A stretch of DNA of 24,791 bases, taken from positions 1 to 24,791 of the forward strand of contig DHMW01000042.1 in the NCBI GenBank assembly GCA_002405995.1. The letters are read 5' to 3'. A program made the position numbers and the translations under genes. Positions 15,190-23,918 of this stretch are shown one piece after another. This DNA comes from Oscillospiraceae bacterium UBA4632 (GTDB lineage Bacteria; Bacillota; Clostridia; Oscillospirales; Oscillospiraceae). The notes under the pieces were generated by a model. It saw only the letters and a program-made list of their open reading frames with translations, did no database searches and was not told where the DNA came from. Numbering within the stretch: position 1 is the stretch's first letter; each line of letters opens with the position of its first letter.

Positions 15190-18100
15190 TTACCAGCCGG
15201 TCCCCAGCTCTGTCCCGTACCAGCGGCCGTCGTCCCGCTGCTGGATGGTGCAGCAGCGGTAGAACTCGTAGGCGTCCTTGGGAGCGGACGGGTCGGTGCA
15301 CTCGCCGGTGTTGCCGGCCATCGCGTATTGCAGCGCCGTCTCGCTTTCGGCCGTGAACTGCACCTCCACGAAAAAGCAGTAGGTTCTGCTGTCGATCTCG
15401 CCCTGCTCGCGCATGGCCTGCGCCGTGTCCTCGGCGGGGGTGACGAGAGCCTTGACCCAGGTGTACTTGAAGAGGCTGCCGCCCGTCGCCTTCGTGTGCG
15501 TGCCATAGTAGGCATCCGCCCAGTTCTGCGCGGCCTCCTGCCAGGAAAGGCTCTTGGGCTGCGGCTCGACCTCGCCCAGCAGCGCGTCGTACTCCGCTTC
15601 GTCGTACCACTGGCGCATCATGTTGTAAAGCGTGCGTCCGTCGCCGTCTACGATGCTGAGATCATCGTATGAGTCGGTCCTGAAGCAGTACGCCGCTCCG
15701 TCCGGCGTTGTCAGCCAGAGATGCATGGGCTGAGACTTGCAGACCGTCAGCACGCTGCCGTCCGCCGTCATGAGGAGAATGCAGTTCTGCGCCGAGGGTG
15801 CGGCGCTGCCGTCCGCTTCGCGCCAGGTAAGGACCTCGCTCAGCTGCCTTGCAAAGTAGGCGCGGTTGGTAACGGTGCTGCCGTCGTAGATGGTGCTGTC
15901 GGTGCCGTTCACGCTCAGCGACAGTGTGACCTCGCCGCTCGTATCGCCGAGCTTTTGCAGCGCGCCGCTGAGGATTTTGACAGCGCCGCTTTCCGCGGCG
16001 GGCTCCGCCGCGCCGGCGTCCCGGTTCACCGTGAAGCTCTTCACCATCGCCCGAAGTATCTCGGCCTCGCCCTCGACGGCGCGGTCGCGGTTCCAGCCCC
16101 ACTGGTTCTCCTCGGTGCTGCCGTCAAAGAGCCAGTGGATCTCGACCTCGTAGCAGGCGCCGTCCGGCGCGTCGAAGAGCGTGACGACCGTGTTGCTCAT
16201 GCCCTCGTGCGTCACGAAGCGCCAGCCGGTGTCGGTTTTCTCGGCCTTTGCGCCGGTGCTTTCCCATTCCGCCTTCGCTTCGTCAAGGCTCTGCTCGAGC
16301 TTCTTGGCGTTGAAGTATGAGCCGGTGTCGTAGCGCGAGTACCAGAACTCCGTTCCCGGATTGCACGCCCAGGCGGAGAGCGGCGCATAGAAGTAATAGC
16401 TGCCGTCGCCGGAGATGAGCCGCGCCTCGCACTGGTTGGCGTTGCCGTAGCCGTCCGCCACAGAGTCGTTCAGCAGGTTGGGAATGAACATCTTCGGCAG
16501 GTCGAGCCCCGCGTAATCGACATAGAAATCATGCAGGTAGTATTTTTCCTCGCCGCTGTAGCCGCAGCCGTTGTACCACAGCCCATCGTTGCTCATCGAG
16601 GTGCCGATGATCTGATAGCCGGTCTGCTCGCCGCTGGTGTAGTGCAGGACGGTGAGATAGTGCGTCCAGCTCTCGTTGAGATACCCGTCGTCCGTCACCT
16701 CCTGCCCGCCGACGGGGGCGATCTCCGCGCCCGCTTCGTTCGTGGGCTTCATTTCATAGTTGAAGTACCACAGCTCAAGCGCCGTACCCTCGGGGGAGAG
16801 GCCCCCGAGCGAATCGCCCATCTCGAGCCGCGTCACGCGCACGTCTGCGACCGTGTCCTCGATCGAGCGGGACGCATAGTCATTGTTTTCTGACATGGAG
16901 TAGGTCATCGTGCCCTTTTTGAGGTCTTCCACGCACGCGGCGGCATAGTCGTCCATCGAGGCGTAGAGCGGAACCGCCTTTTCTGCAAGACGGAATAGCG
17001 TGTGGAAGCAGTGCGGAGCGGTCGCCTTGCTGTCGGGATAATATCCCATCGCAAGATACAACGTGCCGTCTTTCTGCTGGAGCAGGCACAGATAATCCGT
17101 CAGGCCGTCCGGGGGAGAAGACGTCGTAAAACACCATGTGTTTGCGTTTTCGCGGCGCAGCTTTGCCGCGCTCATATCGCTCTCCTGCCAGCCAGCAGGA
17201 TTATCGGCGGCTTCAAAGGCGGAGCCGTCAAAATAGCGGTCAAAGTTTTCCTCGGTCATCTCAAAACTTCCCGCTGCCGTACAGTCCCATTTGTAGCGGT
17301 CGGTCCATGTAAGAGTCATGCTCTGCGCGTCCGACCGAAGCAACAGCTCCGCATTCGCCGCGTTTTCACGGAAAGTATCGTCGGGCTCTACCCCTATGTA
17401 TACGATATCGGCAATGGTATAGGATTTGCCGAACGGGTCGGACAACTCATTTTTATTGCCCCAGCTGACGGCGCAGCCCGCCGTCAGCGTCAGCGCCAGC
17501 ACGAGCGCCGCAACGCCCAGCCCGCGCTTTTTCTGCGCGCCCAGCACGTTCGTGATGCGGCGCTTCAGGCGTTCGACCGTGCCGCCGAAGCATGTCGTTG
17601 CGGGTATCGTGCGGCTTTTCGCCTGCACGGCGGCGAGCAGCGTGCGGCTGTAATCTGCGCGTTCCGGCTTTTCCATGCGCTGCGTTGCCGCGCTGTCGCA
17701 GGCCAGCTCGATGTCCTCGTCCGCCTGCCGCAGCAGCAGGTAGGCCATGGGGTCAAACCAGTGCATCGCGTTGGCCGCCAGCAGCACGAGCTTGAAGAGC
17801 ATATCGCGCCGCTTCAGGTGGCACAGCTCGTGGCGCAGGATAAAGCGCAGCGCGCGTGTGTCGTATTGCTCGTGCGGCAGCAGCAGGGTCGGGCGGAACA
17901 CGCCTGTGACCGCGGGCGTCGTCACCGCCTCACAGACGATCATCTCCGGCGCGCGCACATTCAGCTCCCGCGCCGTCTCATCCAGCAGCGCCGTATAGTC
18001 CTCGCGCGCCACAGCCCTGCGCCAGCGGCGCACCGTGCGCCGGAAAGCCGCCAGCGCCGCGCCCTGCCAGACGAGAAACGCCGCCGCGCCCGCCGCCCAG

Positions 18101-18492
18101 CACCAGAAGAGGATGGACGTGACGGGGACATAGCGCGTGGTCTTCAGCTCGGGATTCGTCACGGGGCGCGCGTTGATCGCGTCGCGCACCTCAACGCTCG
18201 TCTGCCCGCTCTGCGCCGCCATGTCGCCGAAGAGATGGTCCGTCTGCACAACGGCCGTCTTGTCCGTGCCGACAAAGACGGTGTAGTCCTTCGGCTTTTC
18301 TACCTGCACCGGTGCGTCCTTTACGGAAAAATCAACGGGCAGCAGCAGGAATACCGCCAGCGCCAGCCACAGCCAGCAGCGCGTTTTTGCGCGGTAGCGC
18401 TCCTTCCACAGCGGCTTTGCCGCCAGCAGCGCCGCAATCACCAGCGCCCCCAGCAGGGAGGTTTTGAGTAAATTCAGCAGAAACTGTTCCAT
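15190..18492 (-). CDS. blaR1: BlaR1/MecR1-like M56 metallopeptidase receptor with very long C-terminal sensor
   Basis: At 1100 residues it is nearly twice the usual 585-600. The first 345 residues are a standard M56 module: membrane helices near 8-26, 38-53, 125-149 and 325-342, zinc motif HELCH (221-225), and the third ligand in EDIELACDSA (E262). The remaining roughly 750 residues should be outside the cell. I cannot find the SxxK, SxN and KTG order of a penicillin-binding sensor; instead the region is rich in Trp, Tyr and Asp and looks like several beta-rich modules (for example TGWRFVTHEGMSNTVVTLFD near 755-775, GEVTLSLSVNGTDSTIYDGS near 855-875). In this family, ligand binding triggers cytoplasmic proteolysis that inactivates the BlaI repressor. 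blaI lies just upstream. AGGAGG precedes the ATG. The ligand is unknown and may not be a beta-lactam. Confidence 0.85.
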   Translation of the reverse strand: MEQFLLNLLKTSLLGALVIAALLAAKPLWKERYRAKTRCWLWLALAVFLLLPVDFSVKDAPVQVEKPKDYTVFVGTDKTAVVQTDHLFGDMAAQSGQTSVEVRDAINARPVTNPELKTTRYVPVTSILFWCWAAGAAAFLVWQGAALAAFRRTVRRWRRAVAREDYTALLDETARELNVRAPEMIVCEAVTTPAVTGVFRPTLLLPHEQYDTRALRFILRHELCHLKRRDMLFKLVLLAANAMHWFDPMAYLLLRQADEDIELACDSAATQRMEKPERADYSRTLLAAVQAKSRTIPATTCFGGTVERLKRRITNVLGAQKKRGLGVAALVLALTLTAGCAVSWGNKNELSDPFGKSYTIADIVYIGVEPDDTFRENAANAELLLRSDAQSMTLTWTDRYKWDCTAAGSFEMTEENFDRYFDGSAFEAADNPAGWQESDMSAAKLRRENANTWCFTTSSPPDGLTDYLCLLQQKDGTLYLAMGYYPDSKATAPHCFHTLFRLAEKAVPLYASMDDYAAACVEDLKKGTMTYSMSENNDYASRSIEDTVADVRVTRLEMGDSLGGLSPEGTALELWYFNYEMKPTNEAGAEIAPVGGQEVTDDGYLNESWTHYLTVLHYTSGEQTGYQIIGTSMSNDGLWYNGCGYSGEEKYYLHDFYVDYAGLDLPKMFIPNLLNDSVADGYGNANQCEARLISGDGSYYFYAPLSAWACNPGTEFWYSRYDTGSYFNAKKLEQSLDEAKAEWESTGAKAEKTDTGWRFVTHEGMSNTVVTLFDAPDGACYEVEIHWLFDGSTEENQWGWNRDRAVEGEAEILRAMVKSFTVNRDAGAAEPAAESGAVKILSGALQKLGDTSGEVTLSLSVNGTDSTIYDGSTVTNRAYFARQLSEVLTWREADGSAAPSAQNCILLMTADGSVLTVCKSQPMHLWLTTPDGAAYCFRTDSYDDLSIVDGDGRTLYNMMRQWYDEAEYDALLGEVEPQPKSLSWQEAAQNWADAYYGTHTKATGGSLFKYTWVKALVTPAEDTAQAMREQGEIDSRTYCFFVEVQFTAESETALQYAMAGNTGECTDPSAPKDAYEFYRCCTIQQRDDGRWYGTELGTGW

Positions 18493-18511
18493 GTCGTCCT
18501 CCTGTTCCGCC

Positions 18512-18886
18512 TTACCGGCTCATGTCGTCAAGAAACTGCCGCAGCTCGTCAAGCTCGCTCTGCTCCAGCGGCTGCTCGGCGTTCAGCGCCGCCATAAAGC
18601 TGCCGAGCGACCCGCCGTACAGACGCTTCAGCACGCTGCGGCTCTCGAACTCAAGGTATTTATCCCTTGAGACGAGCGGCGTGTACAAATTGTTCCGCCC
18701 CTCGCGGCGGCTCGCGAGAAAGCCCTTGTCGCACAGCCGCGTGAGGTAGGTGTTGACGGTGTTTGCGCTCCAGCCGTGGGGAGCGAGCGCGCCCTCAATG
18801 TCGCTGCGGCTGACCTCGCCCTCCTGCGCCCAGACGGCCTGCATCACGGCAAGCTCCGCGTCCGGCAGCCTTCTTTTTTCCTCCAT
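18512..18886 (-). CDS. blaI: BlaI/MecI-family repressor
   Basis: This 124-residue protein has a winged helix (LPDAELAVMQAVWAQEGEVS, about 6-25; HGWSANTVNTYLTRLCDKGF, about 37-56; wing with REGRNNLYTPLVS) and a C-terminal helical dimerisation part, as in BlaI/MecI (about 120-126 residues). It should repress its own operon through the two operators upstream and be removed when BlaR1 is activated. The ATG at 18886 follows AGGAGGAC; an upstream in-frame ATG at 18928 has no such site and lies in the operator region. The gap to blaR1 is 19 bases. No beta-lactamase or penicillin-binding protein gene is in the window. Confidence 0.9.
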   Translation of the reverse strand: MEEKRRLPDAELAVMQAVWAQEGEVSRSDIEGALAPHGWSANTVNTYLTRLCDKGFLASRREGRNNLYTPLVSRDKYLEFESRSVLKRLYGGSLGSFMAALNAEQPLEQSELDELRQFLDDMSR

Positions 18887-18931
18887 GAACGTCCTCCTGT
18901 TCCGCGGCCGCTGCGCCTCTGTGCGCAAGCT

Positions 18932-18945
18932 ACTACAAATGTCGT
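18932..18945. promoter_or_regulatory. BlaI operator 2
   Basis: ACTACA, AA, TGTCGT: the ACA/TGT dyad typical of BlaI/MecI sites. It lies downstream of the -10 element, around and after the transcription start. Confidence 0.65.
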
Positions 18946-18952
18946 TGAATAA

Positions 18953-18981
18953 TATATACTACACTTGTCGTAGATTGTCAA
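18953..18981 (-). promoter_or_regulatory. blaI-blaR1 promoter with BlaI operator 1 in the spacer
   Basis: A perfect -35 (TTGACA on the minus strand, 18976-18981), 17 bases and TATATA (18953-18958). A second copy of the operator, ACTACA-CT-TGTCGT (18958-18971), fills the spacer. The two operators are centred 26 bases apart and differ only in their two central bases. Confidence 0.75.
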
Positions 18982-19013
18982 GCGCAAGTTTTCCCCCGGC
19001 GGTCCTTGGCAGA

Positions 19014-19057
19014 AGGACAGGGGAGAGGACGCTTTCGAAAAAGCGCCCTCTCCCCTG
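19014..19057 (-). terminator. Terminator after the foldase gene
   Basis: An 18-pair stem (19018-19035 with 19040-19057) is capped in minus-strand RNA by UUCG. One pair is G-U only on that strand. The tract after it (TCCTTCTG) is weakly T-rich, so efficiency is uncertain. Confidence 0.6.
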
Positions 19058-19079
19058 AAAAAACGTCGCAAAGCGGATC

Positions 19080-20198
19080 TTACGCCGTCTGCGCGGCTTT
19101 GATCGCCTCGTAGATCGCGCGCGGGTCCAGCTTGTCGTATTCGCTGCCCGTGGTGATGTCCGCCGCGTCGATCTCGCCGGTGATGATGCTGTTGAAGTGC
19201 TCCTCGCGCACGGCGGCGGCTGCGGCGGAGCGGTCGAGCGGCAGGCGCAGCAGGATGTGATAGCCGAACTCGCTCTCCACGATCCCGCTGACCTCGCCCT
19301 CGCCGAGGGCGTAGGCGGCGTCCTCAAACGCCTGCACCATCGAGCCGGTGGTGAAGGTGTAGCCCGTGGGATTGGCGGCGCGGCCGGTGTCCTCGCTGTA
19401 CTCGTCGGCAAGGGAGGCGAAGTAGCCCGCCAGATCGTCGCCGGTGTAGGCGTTGAGCTTTTCGGCAAGCTCCTCCGCCAGCGCCTTCTTCGCGGCGATC
19501 TCCTCGTCGCTCAGCGCCTCGCCGGTTGCAAGATCCTGCGTGGCGAGCAGGATGTGATCGGCGGTGATATAGCCCTGCTGCGCGGCGTAGACCGCCAGCT
19601 CCTCCTCGGAGGTGTAGAGCGCGCTGCCCTCGGTGGAATAGAGGGTAAACAGGTTCTGGTAGAGGTAGTTGGTGCGGGTGATGCGGTCGTAGGTCCCGCG
19701 GCGCATACCGAGCTTGGCGATCTCCGCTTCAAAGGCTTCCTCGCTGCCGTACTGCTCGATGTAGTCCGCGTCGCTCTGCGCCATGGCGGCCTCCTGCTCA
19801 GATGTGAGCTGTGCGCCGTACTTCTCCGCCATATTTTCCAGCACCAGCTGCTGCTTGACGGACGAGAGCACGTCCTGCTTCATGTAGTCGTTCACGCTCA
19901 TGCCGTCGGAGAGGACATAGTCCCAATCCAGTGCCGCGCCCGTGTAATACTGCATGAAGCGCTCCAGATAGGATGCGTCGTAGCCGATCCAGTAGGCGAC
20001 AAGGTCGGCGCTCGCGCCGTTGCCGTCCACGCTCGCAACGATCGCGTCGGGCGCGACGCCGCACACGTCATAGGTCAGCCCCTCCTGCATCGTGCCGGAG
20101 GAAAGCCCGCCTGCGGGGGAGAGCGCCGTCACCGCGAGGGTGAGCGCCGCGGTGATGGCTGCCGCGCCAAGGAACGAAAGCAATCTCTTCTTGATCAT
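19080..20198 (-). CDS. prsA: Exported parvulin-type peptidyl-prolyl isomerase (PrsA/SurA-like foldase)
   Basis: This 372-residue protein has an N-terminal signal sequence (MIKKRLLSFLGAAAITAALT, through about residue 27) with no lipobox cysteine, unlike classical lipoprotein PrsA. The SurA-like chaperone part spans about 60-195. The parvulin domain (about 205-320) starts at ITADHILLAT and ends with GEVSGIVESEFGYHILLRL; the GSMVQAFEDAAYALGEGE motif is typical. It helps exported proteins fold outside the membrane. Its ATG overlaps the mfd stop (ATGA), so it is the last gene of the mfd transcript. Without a lipid anchor it may be held by an uncleaved signal or secreted. The symbol is by similarity only. 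Confidence 0.83.
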   Translation of the reverse strand: MIKKRLLSFLGAAAITAALTLAVTALSPAGGLSSGTMQEGLTYDVCGVAPDAIVASVDGNGASADLVAYWIGYDASYLERFMQYYTGAALDWDYVLSDGMSVNDYMKQDVLSSVKQQLVLENMAEKYGAQLTSEQEAAMAQSDADYIEQYGSEEAFEAEIAKLGMRRGTYDRITRTNYLYQNLFTLYSTEGSALYTSEEELAVYAAQQGYITADHILLATQDLATGEALSDEEIAAKKALAEELAEKLNAYTGDDLAGYFASLADEYSEDTGRAANPTGYTFTTGSMVQAFEDAAYALGEGEVSGIVESEFGYHILLRLPLDRSAAAAAVREEHFNSIITGEIDAADITTGSEYDKLDPRAIYEAIKAAQTA

Positions 20199-23100
20199 GA
20201 TGTTACCCCTTTTTTATTTTCTTCCTGATCCGCACGCAGGTCGCTGACCAGCGTCAGGGCCGAGTCCAATGCGTCCTCGCCCGGCGCGAGGCGCAGCGTG
20301 AGCTTCGGCTCCGTCCCCGTGGCGGAGAGCGTGAGCCGGCGGCGGTTTTTCGGCAGCGAACACAGCAGCATCACTGCCTGCACGGGCACCGCGCCGGGGG
20401 ATGCAAAGGTGAAGGCGATCTCGCCCGCGCGCTGGGTGATATCGCGCACGCCGATGCGCACCGCCTCGGCGCGCAGCAGCGCAATGTCCATGAGCCGCAG
20501 CACCGGCTGCGGCGGCTCGCCGTAGCGGTCGATGAGCTCGTCGAGCAGCTCGTGCGACTGCTCCGCCGTTTGCAGCGCCGCGATGCGGCGGTAGATATCC
20601 ATCCGCTGCTCGCCGGAGGGGATGTATGTCTCCGGCAGGTTGGCGGATACCGTCAGATCTGCCGAGCACTCCGCGCGCGGCACGGCTTTTTCGCCGCGCT
20701 GCTCGAGCACGGCTTCTTCGAGCAATTGCAGGTACATATCGTAGCCGACGCTCATCATATAGCCCGACTGCTCGGGGCCGAGCAGATTGCCCGCGCCGCG
20801 GATCTCAAGGTCGCGCATCGCGATGCGGAAGCCCGAGCCGAACTCCGCGTATTCGCGGATGGCCGTCAGGCGCTTGGCGGCGACCTCGGTGAGGATCTTG
20901 CCCGCGCGGTAGGTCATGTAGGCGTACGCCCTTCTCGCGCTGCGGCCGATGCGCCCGCGGATCTGGTGCAGCTGGGCAAGCCCCAGGCGGTCGGCGTCCT
21001 CGATGATGAGGGTGTTGACGTTCGGAATGTCGATGCCCGTTTCGATGATCGTCGTGCACACAAGCACCTGAAGCTCCCCGTCCGATACCTGCTGCATCAC
21101 GGAGGACAGCCCCTTTTCGTCCAGCTTGCCGTGCGCCACGCCGATCGTGACGTCCTCGCCGAGGAGCTTTTTGAGCTGCGCTGCGCAGCGGTCGATGGTC
21201 TCCACGCGGTTGTGCAGGTAGTAGACCTGCCCGCCGCGCGCGAGCTCGCGGCGGATGGCGTCGGCGATGACGCCCCAGTTATGCTCGAGCACATAGGTCT
21301 GCACCGGCTGGCGGTCAACGGGCGGCATTTCGATGGTGGACATATCGCGGATGCCGGACAGCGCCATGTTGAGCGTGCGGGGGATGGGCGTTGCCGAGAG
21401 CGTCAGCGTGTCCACCTGGCGGGAAAGCTCCTTGAGCTTTTCCTTGTGCGTCACGCCGAAGCGCTGCTCCTCGTCGATGACGAGAAGCCCCAGGTCCTTG
21501 AAGTGCAGCCCCTTTTGCAGCAGCGAGTGCGTGCCGATGAGCAGGTCGATCTTCCCCTGCGCCGCGTCCTGCATGATCTGCTTTTTCTGCGCCGGCGTTT
21601 TGAAGCGCGAGAGCACCTCGATGCGCACGGGGAAGGAGCGGAAGCGGTTGATGGCCGTCGCGTAGTGCTGCTGGGCGAGCACCGTGGTCGGTACCAGGAT
21701 CGCCGCCTGCTTGCCGTCGAGCACGCACTTCATCACCGCGCGCAGCGCGACCTCTGTTTTGCCGTAGCCCACGTCGCCGCAGAGCAGGCGGTCCATCGGC
21801 GTGCGCCGCTCCATATCCGCCTTGATCTCGGCGACGGCGCGCAGCTGGTCGTCCGTTTCCTCGTAATCGAAGGCGTCCTCGAACTCCTTCTGCCACGGCG
21901 AATCGGGCGAGAAGGCGAAGCCCGGGCGGCGCTGGCGCTCGGCGTAGAGGGCGATCAGCCCCTTGGCGAGGTCCTTTGCCGCGGCGCGTGCCTTTGTCTT
22001 TGCACGCGCCCAGTCCGTCCCGCCGAGCTTCGAGAGCTTCGTGCGGGGCTGGCCGTCCTCGTCCTCGCCGCGGCCGCCGATGTATTTCGATACCAGGTCA
22101 AGCTGCGTGGCGGGAACATACAGGCTGTCGTTGCCCGCGTAGCAGAGCTTGATATAATCCTTGTCCACGCCGTCCACGCGCATCCGCTCGATGCCGGCGA
22201 AGCGTCCGATGCCGTGGTGGACATGCACCACGAGGTCGCCGGGGGAGAGGTCCTCGTAGGACCGCAGCGCGGCGCGCGCGGACGTCTCCTTTTTCGGCTT
22301 TGCCTTTGCGCGCCTGCCGGAAAGGGGCGCGGTCAGCTGGCCCTCGGTCAGGATGACGAGCTTTAACTGCGGATATTCGCTGCCCGCGCTCAGCGCGCCG
22401 AGCCCGATGACGGTCTCGTGCGGGGCGGGCAGACGGCTGTTTTTCAGATCAAGCTGGGCGCGGATGCCGCGTTCCTCCAAAAGGCGCTGGAGGTTTCTGG
22501 CGCGCGTTTCGTTGCCGCAGAGCACCAGCACGCCGCAGCCTGCGCCGAGATAGCGCTCCATATCGCCCGCTGCGGTCTCAAGGCTGCCGCCGTAGGATGG
22601 CAGCGCGCGCGCGTTCATGCTCAGCAGCGTCCGCGGCGCAAGCAGATTGCGCGAGGTCGGCAGCGCGTCGAGCAGCACCGCGGCAAATTCGTGCAGCCGG
22701 GCGCTCAGCGCCTCCTCGCTCAGCGCGAGCGCGGCGAACTCGCCGCACAGCACGCCCTCCTCGATGAGGGGCTTTATGTCCTCGGAGAGCTCCCAGTGGT
22801 AGTTTTTTCCGCGCTCGAGCACGCGCATCCCGTCGCTCACGACGGCGAGCGTGTCCGGCGCGAGATAGTCGAGCGCACTGGTCTCGGCGGGGTAGCAGGC
22901 GGCGAGATAGCGGTCCATGCCGCCGAGCGGCAGGCCGCCGGACAGCCGTTCCATGTCGCCGCGCAGTGTCTGGACGATGGGGCTGTCCTCGGCCTTTTTC
23001 GCAAGGCGCTTCGCCGCGTGCTCCATGCGTGCGAGCATCGCGCCCCGCCCGCCCTCGGCCAGCGCGGGCAGCACCTCGGCGGCGGGCAGGATGGTCAGGG

Positions 23101-23764
23101 ACCTGACATTCTGCGTGCGGCGCTGGGTCGTCACGTCGAATTCGCCCATCGCATCCACTTCGTCGTCGAAAAACTCCACGCGCACCGGCGCGCTCAGCGG
23201 CGGCCAGACGTCGAGAATGCCGCCGCGCAGGGCGAACTGGCCGACGCCTTCCACCGTTTCGGCGCGCACATAGCCGATCTCGATGAGCCTTCCGGCGAGC
23301 GCATTCAGATCAAAGCGGCCGCCGAGCGAAATGTCCGTCACCGCGCCGCGCAGCGTGCCGGGCGGGAGCGTCCGCTGCATCAGCGCGTCCACCGTTGCCA
23401 CCAGAACGCCCGCGCCGCCGTTTGCCAGGCGGCACAGCGCGCCGAGGCGCTGCTGCTCCCATTCGTGGGAGGCGGACACGCGGTCGCGCAGCTGCCATTC
23501 GCGCGCGAAGAGAAGGCTCACATCCTCGCCCAGCAGCACGGCGAGGTCGCCGGCGGTGCGCCTTGCCTCGCTCTCGTCCGCGCAGATAACGAGCAGCGGA
23601 CGGCGCGTCTGCTGCCGCAGCGCGGCGGCAAGCTGCGCGCGGTGCACGCCGGAAAGCCCGGATACCGCGGCGGGGCAGCGGCCCGCGTCCAGATCGAGCA
23701 GCAGCTCGCGCGCCTCGGGCAGCGCCGCGATCGCGCGGTTCAGCTCCGTCATTCCCTGTGCCAT
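20195..23764 (-). CDS. mfd: Transcription-repair coupling factor Mfd
   Basis: This 1189-residue protein is close to the usual 1150-1180. The N-terminal UvrB-like damage-recognition modules cover about 1-350. The RNA-polymerase interaction domain begins near residue 500 (LSPGDLVVHVHHGIGRFAGI) and continues to YVPATQLDLVSKYIG. The RecG-like translocase follows, with Walker A GDVGYGKTE (near 661-670), LLVIDEEQRFGV (near 763) and LSATPIPRTLNMALSG. The TRCF C-terminal domain (about 1030-1150) includes YIPSGEQRMDIYRRIA. Mfd removes stalled RNA polymerase and recruits UvrA. AAGGAGGGG precedes the ATG at 23764. It lies between pth and the foldase gene, the common Firmicutes order. Confidence 0.97.
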   Translation of the reverse strand: MAQGMTELNRAIAALPEARELLLDLDAGRCPAAVSGLSGVHRAQLAAALRQQTRRPLLVICADESEARRTAGDLAVLLGEDVSLLFAREWQLRDRVSASHEWEQQRLGALCRLANGGAGVLVATVDALMQRTLPPGTLRGAVTDISLGGRFDLNALAGRLIEIGYVRAETVEGVGQFALRGGILDVWPPLSAPVRVEFFDDEVDAMGEFDVTTQRRTQNVRSLTILPAAEVLPALAEGGRGAMLARMEHAAKRLAKKAEDSPIVQTLRGDMERLSGGLPLGGMDRYLAACYPAETSALDYLAPDTLAVVSDGMRVLERGKNYHWELSEDIKPLIEEGVLCGEFAALALSEEALSARLHEFAAVLLDALPTSRNLLAPRTLLSMNARALPSYGGSLETAAGDMERYLGAGCGVLVLCGNETRARNLQRLLEERGIRAQLDLKNSRLPAPHETVIGLGALSAGSEYPQLKLVILTEGQLTAPLSGRRAKAKPKKETSARAALRSYEDLSPGDLVVHVHHGIGRFAGIERMRVDGVDKDYIKLCYAGNDSLYVPATQLDLVSKYIGGRGEDEDGQPRTKLSKLGGTDWARAKTKARAAAKDLAKGLIALYAERQRRPGFAFSPDSPWQKEFEDAFDYEETDDQLRAVAEIKADMERRTPMDRLLCGDVGYGKTEVALRAVMKCVLDGKQAAILVPTTVLAQQHYATAINRFRSFPVRIEVLSRFKTPAQKKQIMQDAAQGKIDLLIGTHSLLQKGLHFKDLGLLVIDEEQRFGVTHKEKLKELSRQVDTLTLSATPIPRTLNMALSGIRDMSTIEMPPVDRQPVQTYVLEHNWGVIADAIRRELARGGQVYYLHNRVETIDRCAAQLKKLLGEDVTIGVAHGKLDEKGLSSVMQQVSDGELQVLVCTTIIETGIDIPNVNTLIIEDADRLGLAQLHQIRGRIGRSARRAYAYMTYRAGKILTEVAAKRLTAIREYAEFGSGFRIAMRDLEIRGAGNLLGPEQSGYMMSVGYDMYLQLLEEAVLEQRGEKAVPRAECSADLTVSANLPETYIPSGEQRMDIYRRIAALQTAEQSHELLDELIDRYGEPPQPVLRLMDIALLRAEAVRIGVRDITQRAGEIAFTFASPGAVPVQAVMLLCSLPKNRRRLTLSATGTEPKLTLRLAPGEDALDSALTLVSDLRADQEENKKGVTS

Positions 23765-23808
23765 ACCGGGATCCCCTCCTTCCGCAACGCATAAAAGGGC
23801 GCAGACCG

Positions 23809-23821
23809 CCCCCTATGGGGG
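23809..23821 (-). other. GC hairpin in the mfd leader
   Basis: CCCCC-TAT-GGGGG forms a short perfect hairpin about 45 bases before the mfd start, with four further pairs possible outside it. The pth leader has a similar one. No function can be assigned. Confidence 0.4.
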
Positions 23822-23840
23822 ATCTGTACCCGCACACAGC

Positions 23841-23882
23841 AAAAAATGAATTTCCTCCGACGAATATACCACGCCGGAGGAA
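23841..23882 (-). terminator. Terminator after pth
   Basis: A ten-pair stem (23853-23862 with 23872-23881, one G-T-type pair) with a nine-base loop is followed on the minus strand by AATTCATTTTTTG. It may be read through in part, since I see no clear separate mfd promoter. Confidence 0.65.
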
Positions 23883-23918
23883 AAAAGTAAATGTAGGAAT
23901 TGTGAATTTGTGCCGCGC

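Noticed and set aside
17002..18471. Long plus-strand frame of 489 codons opposite blaR1
   Set aside because: Arg/Gln/His-rich composition with no domain, and it is antisense to the M56 zinc motif region.
18512..18886. blaI-blaR1 as evidence of a beta-lactamase resistance island
   Set aside because: There is no beta-lactamase, transposase or integrase in the window, and base composition matches the neighbours.
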